64,000 nucleotides of DNA from Phycisphaeraceae bacterium (GTDB taxonomy: Bacteria; Planctomycetota; Phycisphaerae; Phycisphaerales; UBA1924), in the NCBI GenBank assembly GCA_007693965.1, contig RECQ01000033.1, positions 62,001-126,000 on the forward strand, given 5' to 3'. A model generated the notes under the pieces. That model was not told where the DNA came from. It did no database searches and saw only the letters and a list, made by a program, of their open reading frames with translations. The translations under genes and the position numbers were made by a program. Shown here piece by piece: positions 54,638 through 62,061 of this stretch; positions within the stretch are counted from its first letter, which is position 1; each line of letters starts with the position of its first letter.

Positions 54638-56238
54638 GCAAAAGAGTCTGTTATCTCGGCGCAGAAGCTTCGCTCGTCCGCCTCATCGGGCCGTCGGGCG
54701 ATGTCGCATGGAGTCCGGAGCAGAGCGCGTCGGCCGATGAGGAAGCTGATTTCGGAACCACCCGCCTGCGCGTCGGCGACGCCGCGGCCTGGGTGGCCGG
54801 GCAGCCCGATGGCGCCAGGCGAATCGACCTGGTGTGTCTGGGCGTCGAGGAGAGTTTGTGCTCATGGATCTCCGCTCCCAGCCCCGAGCCCCAGGTGGTC
54901 GCCGCCGCCGTTCGCCAGCGCGAGGAGGACTGGGGCGAGGCCGCCTCGGTCGTCTCGGTGCAGCCCCTCTTTGAGAAGGACCGGTCGCCGCAGCAATCGG
55001 GGCTCTCCAGCGCGCTGGCCGCTATTCGCAGCCGGGGCGATCGGACGAAATCCCGCCTCGCCACGCCGCTCGCCGTCATCGAGTCGCGCGACGCCTCCGC
55101 CCGAATCTGGCTGGACGACCTGGACGCCAGAGGCGTGCGCATCGGCGCCGTCTCCACCCTGTGGCACGCCATCGCGCTGGTCTGGGGTGAGCAGGCGCCT
55201 GCTGCGGCGTCCGGCTCTGACGCGGGGCAGAATGGCCACGGGCCGCCCGAGGCATCCGTCTCGGCCGTTGCGCTGGTCAACGGCGACGGGCAGGTGACGT
55301 GGGCCTGGGCTCGCGGTCGGCGTCTGCTGGCCGGCGGCGTCACCTCGATCACACGCCCCCGCGCCATCGACTCCAGCGCCGCCCAACTCGACGAACGCGA
55401 CGGGCAGAGCGCCGCCACGCCCGTCCAGGCCCTGCCCAGCGAGGAATCCTGCGGCCGGCTGGTGCTCGACTGGCTCACCTGGAGCGCCCACATCGGGCAG
55501 GCGCCGGATCGAATCATCGTCGTCGGTGAAGGCGCCGACGGGCTGGCCGACTCGCTGGGGCGACTGTGGCCATCGGCGCCATCCAAGGCCATCGAAGAGC
55601 CCGACGCCCTCGGCGCCACGCTCAAACTGCTTGCCGAACGTCTGGACGAGACGCCCGTGACTCCGGCGGATCCGCGCAGCAGCCTCGTTGAACTGAGTCT
55701 CCGACCGGGGCGCCAGCATCGGCGCCTCTTCACGCTCATCGCCATTGCGATGGCGCTGCTGGCGGTCGGGATCGCGGGCGTGGGCTTCAAGGCGCGCCAG
55801 TGGCAGAGCGATCTGCGCGCGGAGACGAGCTCGCTGTCGGCGGAGACCCGCCAGGCCATCTCCGCCGCCGCGCCGCAAGCCGCGGGCGCCCGCGCCACCA
55901 CCTTCATGATCGAGCAGCTCCGCGGCGTCCTGGCGGAAACCCGGGCTGCGGGCGCCGATCTCGAAGAGCCGCCGCCGCCGGCGCCGATCCTTGATGAGCT
56001 GGTGCGCTTCAGCCGCGCCATCGCGACGGTGGAGGAATCGGGCGCCCGCATCGAGCGATTCCAGATCAGCCGCCCGACATCCACGGCGACCATCATCGTG
56101 CAGGACCTCGGCGCCGCCGAGTCGCTGCGCAACCGGATCATCAGCAACGCCGAGCGGATCAACTGGATCGGCGTCATCTCGGGGTCGAGCCCCAACGTGC
56201 GCCTGACCATGAACGGCGAATGGAGGACGGGCCAATGA
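54622..56238 (+). CDS. Type II secretion GspL-like (PilM/actin-like) protein
   Basis: 538 residues from the ATG at 54622, 16 bp inside the previous gene, with ACGGAGGA just upstream. A large cytoplasmic domain (1-365) with alternating strands and Ala-rich low-complexity stretches resembles the actin-like fold of GspL/PilM. A transmembrane helix (about 370-390: LFTLIAIAMALLAVGIAGVGF) is followed by a helical linker and a small periplasmic alpha/beta domain (about 440-535), the GspL layout. Sequence signatures are weak, so the call rests on topology and its place between the C-like and M-like genes. It would recruit GspE to the membrane. Confidence 0.72.
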   Translation: MDAFVSKRVCYLGAEASLVRLIGPSGDVAWSPEQSASADEEADFGTTRLRVGDAAAWVAGQPDGARRIDLVCLGVEESLCSWISAPSPEPQVVAAAVRQREEDWGEAASVVSVQPLFEKDRSPQQSGLSSALAAIRSRGDRTKSRLATPLAVIESRDASARIWLDDLDARGVRIGAVSTLWHAIALVWGEQAPAAASGSDAGQNGHGPPEASVSAVALVNGDGQVTWAWARGRRLLAGGVTSITRPRAIDSSAAQLDERDGQSAATPVQALPSEESCGRLVLDWLTWSAHIGQAPDRIIVVGEGADGLADSLGRLWPSAPSKAIEEPDALGATLKLLAERLDETPVTPADPRSSLVELSLRPGRQHRRLFTLIAIAMALLAVGIAGVGFKARQWQSDLRAETSSLSAETRQAISAAAPQAAGARATTFMIEQLRGVLAETRAAGADLEEPPPPAPILDELVRFSRAIATVEESGARIERFQISRPTSTATIIVQDLGAAESLRNRIISNAERINWIGVISGSSPNVRLTMNGEWRTGQ

Positions 56239-56795
56239 CGCCAGACATCGAGCGCGAACTGCGGCTGCGGACCCTGGCCGGCGTCTCCGAACGGCGCAAC
56301 CGTCCGATGCGCTACATCATCTTCGCCGGCGCGCTGCTGCTCATCGCGTGCGTCTTCACCGCGGTCAGCGTGAGCGGCGCGAGGGAGGCCCGTGCCCGCC
56401 TGGAGCGGCAGGCGGATCAGCACGCGGAGGTGATTCGCCTTGTGAACGAGATCGAGACCATCCGCACCGCGGGGCGTCGCACGGATCTTGCGGAGCGATA
56501 CCCCCCTGAACCCGGACTGCTGGGCAAGCTGGAGTCGATCCACCAGCGCCTCGGTCTGGACAACGCGCCGACGCTCACCGAGTCGCGTCCGACGCCGTTG
56601 CGGCTCGACTCTCCCTTCCGCGCCCGCAGCGTGCGGGCCCGTCTGTCCGACCTTCCCCTGTCGCAGGCGATGCTGTGGATCAACGAAGCCCAGACATCGA
56701 TTCCCGGCCTGCGCGTGTCGAGCGTGGACTTCAGGCCGACGCCGCAGGGATGGATCGTTGAAGTGAACCTGACCCGATGGGAGCTCCAATCTTGA
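56235..56795 (+). CDS. Type II secretion GspM/PilO-like protein
   Basis: 186 residues from the ATG at 56235, which overlaps the previous stop (ATGA) and has GGAGG 8 bases upstream. The layout is a basic cytoplasmic N-terminus, one membrane helix (about 26-46), a coiled-coil segment (REARARLERQADQHAEVIRLVNEIETIR), and a small ferredoxin-like periplasmic domain (about 110-186). That is the topology of GspM and PilO, which pair with GspL/PilN. The C-terminal strand VSSVDFRPTPQGWIVEVNLTRWE also fits. Named by topology and context. Confidence 0.72.
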   Translation: MTPDIERELRLRTLAGVSERRNRPMRYIIFAGALLLIACVFTAVSVSGAREARARLERQADQHAEVIRLVNEIETIRTAGRRTDLAERYPPEPGLLGKLESIHQRLGLDNAPTLTESRPTPLRLDSPFRARSVRARLSDLPLSQAMLWINEAQTSIPGLRVSSVDFRPTPQGWIVEVNLTRWELQS

Positions 56796-56806
56796 CGCCG
56801 CCGACC

Positions 56807-57541
56807 ATGCAAGAATTCGCAGCGCGCTCCCGCGCCTTGCGCGCACTCCGACTGCTCTGCGCCGTCGCGCTTCTGGGCGCCGCAGCGCCGATGTCGATCA
56901 CGGGCTGCGTGTCTGATCAGCGCGGCGGTGACAGAATCACCATTTCTTCCGATGAATCCGCACGCTTCGCCCAGGCGCACGAGCTTTCGAAGCAGGCCGA
57001 ACAGACCAAGGACCCCGACGACGCCATCCGGCTGTATCGCGATGCGGTCACCATCTTCCCCGAGCTTGCATCGGCGTGGAACAATCTGGGCGTGCTGCTG
57101 ATGCAGCGGCAGAACTTCATGGAGGCGGCTGTCGCGTTCGTCTCCGCCGCCGAAAACGCGCCGGCGGATCCTCGGCCCCTCTACAACCTCGGTCTCACCT
57201 GGGAGCGCGCGGGCTATTCAGAAGACGCTTTCAAGTATTACCGGCAGGCCCTGGAGCGCGATCGGCGCTACCTGCCTGCGCTTCGCGGCGCCATTCGCGC
57301 CGAGCGGGTGATGGGCCGGGGCGACGCCCGCACGCTGGAGCGTCTGCGCATCGCCCTTCTGCAGGAGACCGATGAGCAGTGGCGCGACTATTTCCAGCGC
57401 CAGCGCTCCGCCGTCGAGGACGATGTGTACCGACGCCCCGGCGCTCGCTCCCGGGATGACGACAATGAAGCTTCGATGTACGACGACGCGCCGCGTACGC
57501 CCCGGGAAGACCTGCTGGAGTTGATCGGCCCCGACCGCTGA
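56807..57541 (+). CDS. TPR-repeat lipoprotein linked to the T2SS operon
   Basis: 244 residues from the ATG at 56807, which gives a clean lipoprotein signal ending MSITGC (Cys34); an in-frame ATG at 56777 lies within the previous gene and has no better ribosome binding site. Two to three TPR-like helix pairs follow: [85 protein letters not shown]. The C-terminus is acidic and disordered. It may act like the pilotin or TPR lipoproteins that help assemble secretins, or in secretion more generally; that is inference from position at the end of the T2SS operon. Confidence 0.78.
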   Translation: MQEFAARSRALRALRLLCAVALLGAAAPMSITGCVSDQRGGDRITISSDESARFAQAHELSKQAEQTKDPDDAIRLYRDAVTIFPELASAWNNLGVLLMQRQNFMEAAVAFVSAAENAPADPRPLYNLGLTWERAGYSEDAFKYYRQALERDRRYLPALRGAIRAERVMGRGDARTLERLRIALLQETDEQWRDYFQRQRSAVEDDVYRRPGARSRDDDNEASMYDDAPRTPREDLLELIGPDR

Positions 57542-57606
57542 TCGGCGCTGCGCGACGCCGCCGTCGGCGCCGCCTTGCTCGGCGAATCCGTATAAGCTCT
57601 GTGCGT

Positions 57607-57635
57607 CCGCCCCGGCCCGTGCGGGGCCGCGTTCA
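57607..57635. repeat. 29-bp direct repeat upstream of acs, copy 1
   Basis: A 29-base sequence beginning CCGCCCCGGCCCG and ending CCGCGTTCA, containing the stem GGCCC-GTGCG-GGGCC. An identical copy lies at 57733-57761. Confidence 0.88.
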
Positions 57636-57697
57636 TTACTGATTTCTGGTACAAAAAGGTGCGGCTTCTGCCGGATGAAGGTGTTCGTTCCACATTG

Positions 57698-57727
57698 CGT
57701 GGCAGAGCCGAGGACGGCTCTACCACG
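57698..57727. repeat. Hairpin repeat upstream of acs
   Basis: CGTGGCAGAGCCG (57698-57710), loop AGGA, CGGCTCTACCACG (57715-57727): a 13-bp stem with one mismatch. Related in sequence to the CACGGCTC hairpin at 42938-42956. Confidence 0.78.
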
Positions 57728-57732
57728 GCACC

Positions 57733-57761
57733 CCGCCCCGGCCCGTGCGGGGCCGCGTTCA
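57733..57761. repeat. 29-bp direct repeat upstream of acs, copy 2
   Basis: Identical to 57607-57635. The two copies bracket a 97-base segment that contains the hairpin at 57698-57727. The second copy ends 21 bases before the acs start. Confidence 0.88.
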
Positions 57762-57782
57762 ACCGCAAGCGGAGAGCACGCC

Positions 57783-59804
57783 ATGCCCGATCGCGCCGAG
57801 TCGTCCGCCATCGAGTCCGGCCTCCACGAGCGCCGCCTCTTCTCGCCTGCGCCGGAGTTCGCAGAGCGGGCCCACGTGCGCACGCTCGATGAGTATCGCG
57901 CCCTCCACAAACGATCCATCGAAGATCCCGAGGGATTCTGGGCCGAGGCTGCAGGACATCTGGAATGGTTCTCGCCGTGGAAGAAGGTTCTCGAGTGGAA
58001 GGCGCCGGATGCGAAGTGGTTCGTCGGGGCCACGACCAACCTGTGCCACAACTGCGTCGACCGGCATGTCAAGGACGGCCACGGCGACGAGACGGCGGTG
58101 ATCTGGGAAGGCGAGCCGATGCAGCCGGCCGGCCCGGAGACAGCGCACATCACCTACGCCGACCTGCAGCGCGAGACGGCGAAGTTCGGCAATGTGCTGA
58201 AGTCGCTGGGGGTGCGCAAGGGCGATGTCGTCACCATCTACATGCCCATGATCCCGGAGCTGGCCGTCGCGGTGCTGGCGTGCGCGCGCATCGGGGCGGT
58301 GCACTCTGTCATCTTCGGCGGCTTCAGCGCCTCGGCGATCGCGGATCGTGTGCACGATGCGAAGAGCCGCGTGATCGTCACCGCCGACGGCGGGTGGCGG
58401 CGCGGCAAGATCGTGCCGCTGAAGGACAACGTGGACGCGGCGTGCACGCAGATCGACACCATCGACCACGTCGTCGTCGTGCAGCGCACCGGTGAACAGA
58501 CCGTATGGCACGCCAAACCTTCCGACTCCCACGGCGGCAAGCGCGACCACTGGTGGCACGACCTCATGGCCGCGGCGGACGAGAACTGTCCGTGCGAGCA
58601 CATGGACAGCGAAGACCCGCTCTTCGTCCTCTACACCTCGGGCACCACCGGAAAACCCAAGGGCATCCTGCACACCACCGGCGGCTACATGGTGCAGACG
58701 GCGCTGACGGCGAAGGTCGTCTTCGATCTCAAGCCCGGCGAAGACGTCTACTGGTGCACGGCGGACCTCGGCTGGGTGACTGGGCATTCGTACATCGTGT
58801 ACGGGGTGATGCCCAATCGCGTGCCCACGCTGATGTACGAGGGCGCGCCGGACTATCCCGACAAGGACCGCTTCTGGAGCATCGTGGCGCGGCACAAGGT
58901 GAGCAAGTTCTACACGGCGCCGACGGCGATCCGGGCCTTCATGAAGTGGGGCGAGGAGCATCCGAAGAAGCACGACCTCTCGTCGCTGCGCGTGCTGGGC
59001 ACCGTCGGCGAGCCGATCAATCCGGAAGCCTGGATGTGGTACCACCGCGTCATCGGCGCCGAGCGCTGTCCGATCGTGGACACGTGGTGGCAGACGGAGA
59101 CGGGCGGGCACATGATCACGCCGCTGCCGGGCGCGACGCCCACCAAGCCGGGATCCTGCACGCTGCCCTTCTTCGGCGTGGACGCGGCGATCGTGAACGA
59201 TCAGGGCGAGGAGCAGCCGCTGAATTCGGGCGGGCTGCTGGCGATCCGGCGCCCGTGGCCTTCGATGCTGCGCGGCATCCTCGGCGACAGGCAGCGATTC
59301 ATCGACACCTACTGGTCGCGCATCCGCAACGACAAGGGCGAGCCCTACTACTTCGCCGGCGACGGGGCGCGGCGGGATGAGGACGGCTACTTCTGGATCA
59401 TGGGGCGGGTGGACGATGTGATCAACGTCAGCGGCCACCGGCTGGGGACGATGGAGGTCGAGAGCGCGCTGGTGAGCCACGAGGCGGTGGTCGAGGCGGC
59501 GGTGGTCGGCATGCCGCACGAGATCAAGGGGACCGGCATCGCCGCCTTCGTGACGCTGGCGCCGGGCTTCGAGGCGAGCGAAGCCCTGCGCACCGCCCTC
59601 CGCGCCCACGTCGGCGAGGAGATCGGCGCCATCGCCAAGCCGGATCAGATCCGCTTCGCCGAGGCGGTGCCGAAGACGCGCAGCGGCAAGATCATGCGCC
59701 GACTGCTGCGCGACATCGCCGCGGGCCGGGCGGACACCGGCGACACGACGACGCTCGAAGATTTCTCAGTGCTGGCCAAGCTGCGGGAGAGCGAGGAGTC
59801 GTAG
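57783..59804 (+). CDS. acs: Acetyl-CoA synthetase (acetate-CoA ligase, AMP-forming)
   Basis: 673 residues from the ATG at 57783, with GGAGAG about 7 bases upstream. An ACAS_N region ([31 protein letters not shown]...[17 protein letters not shown]) is followed by the AMP-binding core: [23 protein letters not shown] (P-loop), [29 protein letters not shown], and [26 protein letters not shown]. The catalytic lysine is K636 in [14 protein letters not shown], also the usual regulatory acetylation site. It activates acetate to acetyl-CoA. The upstream 241 bp carry two 29-bp direct repeats and a hairpin. Confidence 0.96.
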   Translation: MPDRAESSAIESGLHERRLFSPAPEFAERAHVRTLDEYRALHKRSIEDPEGFWAEAAGHLEWFSPWKKVLEWKAPDAKWFVGATTNLCHNCVDRHVKDGHGDETAVIWEGEPMQPAGPETAHITYADLQRETAKFGNVLKSLGVRKGDVVTIYMPMIPELAVAVLACARIGAVHSVIFGGFSASAIADRVHDAKSRVIVTADGGWRRGKIVPLKDNVDAACTQIDTIDHVVVVQRTGEQTVWHAKPSDSHGGKRDHWWHDLMAAADENCPCEHMDSEDPLFVLYTSGTTGKPKGILHTTGGYMVQTALTAKVVFDLKPGEDVYWCTADLGWVTGHSYIVYGVMPNRVPTLMYEGAPDYPDKDRFWSIVARHKVSKFYTAPTAIRAFMKWGEEHPKKHDLSSLRVLGTVGEPINPEAWMWYHRVIGAERCPIVDTWWQTETGGHMITPLPGATPTKPGSCTLPFFGVDAAIVNDQGEEQPLNSGGLLAIRRPWPSMLRGILGDRQRFIDTYWSRIRNDKGEPYYFAGDGARRDEDGYFWIMGRVDDVINVSGHRLGTMEVESALVSHEAVVEAAVVGMPHEIKGTGIAAFVTLAPGFEASEALRTALRAHVGEEIGAIAKPDQIRFAEAVPKTRSGKIMRRLLRDIAAGRADTGDTTTLEDFSVLAKLRESEES

Positions 59805-59810
59805 AAGAAA

Positions 59811-59850
59811 GGGATCAGGCATCGGGCACTGGGCATCAGGGGTTGTGGAT
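59811..59850. repeat. Degenerate period-7 array I after acs
   Basis: GGGATCA/GGCATCG/GGCACTG/GGCATCA/GGGGTTG: five heptamers beginning about 7 bp after the acs stop. Confidence 0.78.
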
Positions 59851-59885
59851 ATGCTTCCCGGCGTTTTCGCTGAGGAGGCCCTGCG

Positions 59886-60287
59886 ATGCCCAAGTGGATG
59901 ATCGTCGTTCTGCTGCTGGCGCTGTCGAACCTGTTCATGACGGCGGCGTGGTACGGACACCTGAAATTTTCCGGCGACGGCGAGCTGCGGCTGTCGCCCA
60001 TGAAAATTCTTCCGGTGATCCTGATCGCGTGGATGATCGCGCTGCCGGAATATTTCTTCCAGGTGCCGGCGAACCGGATCGGGCACGTGAACTTTCAGGG
60101 CCCCTTCACGGCGCCGCAGCTCAAGGTGCTTCAGGAAGCGATCACGCTTGTGGTCTTCACGATCTTCTGCATCGTGTACCTGAAGGAGAAGATCCGGCTG
60201 AACGACGTGGCGGCGTTCGCGCTGATCTTTCTCGCCGTGATCGTATCCATGGCCGGCCGCGATGCGCCGCTCAAACCCGAACCCTGA
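59886..60287 (+). CDS. DUF486 (DMT-like) small membrane protein
   Basis: 133 residues from the ATG at 59886, with GAGGAGG upstream. Four membrane helices are predicted (about 3-24, 40-58, 84-99, 108-126). LSNLFMTAAWYGHLKF, the central ILIAWMIALPEYFFQVPANRIGH, and FTAPQLKVLQEAITLVVFTIFCIVYLKEKIRLNDVAAFALIFLAVIVSM match the DUF486 family, which is related to small drug/metabolite transporter-type proteins. Transport substrate unknown. It follows acs, separated by a heptamer array, and is convergent with ilvE. Confidence 0.88.
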   Translation: MPKWMIVVLLLALSNLFMTAAWYGHLKFSGDGELRLSPMKILPVILIAWMIALPEYFFQVPANRIGHVNFQGPFTAPQLKVLQEAITLVVFTIFCIVYLKEKIRLNDVAAFALIFLAVIVSMAGRDAPLKPEP

Positions 60288-60299
60288 GCGACAATCTCT

Positions 60300-60345
60300 T
60301 CCCCATTCCCCATTCCCCATTGCCCATTCCCCATTGCCTCTTCCC
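60300..60345. repeat. Period-7 tandem array J between DUF486 gene and ilvE
   Basis: CCCCATT repeated with one GCCCATT, ending in GCCTCTT-type units. It abuts the ilvE stop at 60346 and starts 13 bp after the stop of the convergent DUF486 gene. Confidence 0.9.
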
Positions 60346-61299
60346 TCAATCCTCCGGCGCCTCGCCCGATGTCACGATCTCGCGGAACTGCTCGCGGAGC
60401 TTCTTCGTCACCGGGCCTTCTTCGCCGGAGCCGATGGGCTTGTCGTCCACCTGTTTCACGCCGATGATCTCCGCCGCGGTGCCGGTGAGGAAGAGTTCAT
60501 CACCGGCCAGCAGCTCATCGAGCTTGAAGAGGCGCTCCTCGACCTTGATGCCGGACTTGCGGCACAGGTCGATGACGAAGGAGCGGGTGATGCCCTCAAG
60601 GATGCCCGCATCCGGCGGCGGGGTGATGATCGCGCCGTCCTTGACCACGAAGATGTTGTCGCCGGTGCACTCTGCGACATAGCCGTCGGTGTTGAGCATG
60701 ATGGCTTCGAGCACGCCAGCATCAATCGCCTCGATCTTGGCGAGGATGTTGTTCAGGTAGTTCATGCTCTTGATGCGCGGATCGAGGCATTCGACGGGGA
60801 TCCGGGGGCGCTTCGCGACCACCACCGCCATGCCCTGCTCGTACATCTCTTCGGGGTAGAGCTGGATGGAGTCGGCGATGCAGATCACACCGGGGTTGGG
60901 GCAGCGGAAGGGGTGCAGACCCAGCGTGCCCACGCCGCGGGAAACGATGAGGCGGATGTAGCCGTCGCGCAGATCGTTCGCCTCCAGCGTCTCGCGCATC
61001 AGGGCGTCGATCTGCTCGCGCGTGTGCGGGATCTTGAGGCGGATGCGCTCGGCGGAGCGGAAGAGGCGCTCGATGTGGCTGCGGCATTTGAAGATGCGCC
61101 CGTTGTAGGCGCGGATGCCCTCGAAGACGCCATCGCCGTAGAGGAAGCCGTGGTCGTAGACGCTGACCATTGCCTGCGATTTGGGCACGAGCCGGCCGTC
61201 CAGCCAGATGAAGGGGCGATCCTCGGGCGAGGCGGAGGTCAGGGCGTCCGCCTGCTTCTTCTGCTCTGCGCTTGCTGTCTGTGAACGGGCGGTGGACAT
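60346..61299 (-). CDS. ilvE: Branched-chain amino acid aminotransferase
   Basis: 317 residues from the ATG at 61299, with GAGG upstream. Class IV PLP aminotransferase features: VSVYDHGFLYGDGVFEGIRAYNG (about 46-67), catalytic Lys177 in DPRIKSMNYLNNILAKIEA, and EAIMLNTDGYVAECTGDNIFVVKDGAIITPP, then FLTGTAAEIIGV. These fit IlvE (Val/Leu/Ile with 2-oxoglutarate) better than D-alanine aminotransferase, though both are in the fold. The N-terminus has about 25 extra residues of polar sequence. It is upstream-adjacent to no other branched-chain gene; the heme oxygenase gene lies upstream on the same strand, 43 bp away. Confidence 0.92.
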   Translation of the reverse strand: MSTARSQTASAEQKKQADALTSASPEDRPFIWLDGRLVPKSQAMVSVYDHGFLYGDGVFEGIRAYNGRIFKCRSHIERLFRSAERIRLKIPHTREQIDALMRETLEANDLRDGYIRLIVSRGVGTLGLHPFRCPNPGVICIADSIQLYPEEMYEQGMAVVVAKRPRIPVECLDPRIKSMNYLNNILAKIEAIDAGVLEAIMLNTDGYVAECTGDNIFVVKDGAIITPPPDAGILEGITRSFVIDLCRKSGIKVEERLFKLDELLAGDELFLTGTAAEIIGVKQVDDKPIGSGEEGPVTKKLREQFREIVTSGEAPED

Positions 61300-61342
61300 T
61301 GGGCGGCCTCCCGGGGCCGATGGGCCCCTGCAAAGCATCATC

Positions 61343-61969
61343 CTACAGCGCTGCAAGGTCCTCGCTGATGTGGGAGATCGCCTCGAACATCTCTCTGGCC
61401 GCAGCGACCAGCGTCTCCTGCTGCTCGTCGGTGAAGACTTCGGCGTCCATGTCGCGCTTGAAGGCGGCCCAGTGCTGACGCTGGTCCTCGCCGTAGGGGT
61501 CGAGGTAGCGGTCGCCCCGGCCCGGCTGCAGATCGAAGGCCTTGCGGATGTTCACCGCGATGTAGCGCGAGCCGTTGTTGCTGCCTTCGAGCACATAGTG
61601 CATGCCCAGCAGGGCCAGCGGCGAGGCCCTGCCGATCCGCTCGATGATCGCCTTCGTCGCGGGTGTGGGGCTGATCGAATCCGGATCCACATCGAGGAAG
61701 GCGAGGTCTTCCAGCAGGTAGGGCGCCTGGTACTGATGGCTCGCGACGATCCGTCCGATCACCGGGACTTCGGAGCGCACGTCCGTCAGGCGGCCTTCGA
61801 GCGTGCGATGCACCAGGAGCATCTGCCCCAGGTACGCCGCGTAGGCCTCGCGGGAGATTTTGCCCTTGAACATGTCGCGCTGGAACTCGTGATTCTCCGC
61901 GGCGTCGTGGAGGTCCTGCGTCGAGGCCTTCAGCAGCTCCATCACAGTGGGACGTGTGGTTGTCGTCAT
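61343..61969 (-). CDS. Biliverdin-producing heme oxygenase
   Basis: 208 residues. The proximal heme ligand is His21 in ASTQDLHDAAENHEFQRDMFKG, the distal helix glycines lie in LALLGMHYVLEGSNNGSRYIAVNIRKAF, and length fits bacterial HO enzymes (about 200). It opens heme to biliverdin, CO and iron using electrons from a reductase. A strong candidate promoter with a Fur-like 7-1-7 palindrome sits directly upstream, so iron-responsive control is likely, which suggests iron recovery rather than pigment synthesis. Neighbours (ilvE, pheT) are unrelated. No heme-uptake genes are in the window. Confidence 0.9.
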   Translation of the reverse strand: MTTTTRPTVMELLKASTQDLHDAAENHEFQRDMFKGKISREAYAAYLGQMLLVHRTLEGRLTDVRSEVPVIGRIVASHQYQAPYLLEDLAFLDVDPDSISPTPATKAIIERIGRASPLALLGMHYVLEGSNNGSRYIAVNIRKAFDLQPGRGDRYLDPYGEDQRQHWAAFKRDMDAEVFTDEQQETLVAAAREMFEAISHISEDLAAL

Positions 61970-61996
61970 CAGAAGTCGCTCCGGAACGAGAGTTAT

Positions 61997-62011
61997 TGAG
62001 ACTGAGTCTCA
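61997..62011. promoter_or_regulatory. Fur-like 7-1-7 palindromic operator
   Basis: TGAGACTGAGTCTCA is a perfect inverted repeat of two 7-base arms around one base, the layout of Fur-family boxes (E. coli consensus TGATAATNATTATCA). It begins 11 bp downstream of the -10 hexamer and 28 bp before the heme oxygenase ATG, so a bound repressor would cover the transcription start. Confidence 0.65.
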
Positions 62012-62021
62012 GGAAGCCGCC

Positions 62022-62049
62022 AGCGTAGCCCGACCGCCCGCCTTGTCAA
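62022..62049 (-). promoter_or_regulatory. Candidate promoter of the heme oxygenase gene
   Basis: On the minus strand TTGACA (62049-62044), a 16-base spacer and TACGCT (62027-62022). The -35 is a perfect consensus. It lies in the gap between pheT and the heme oxygenase gene and is followed by the Fur-like palindrome. Confidence 0.6.
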
Positions 62050-62061
62050 TAGTTTACGCGA

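Noticed and set aside
54651-56846. 731-codon minus-strand open frame opposite the GspL-like gene
   Set aside because: It is a Ser/Arg/Ala-rich shadow; the plus strand has tight start/stop overlaps and a well-placed ribosome binding site.
57759-59609. 616-codon minus-strand open frame opposite acs
   Set aside because: It is an antisense shadow of a complete acetyl-CoA synthetase.
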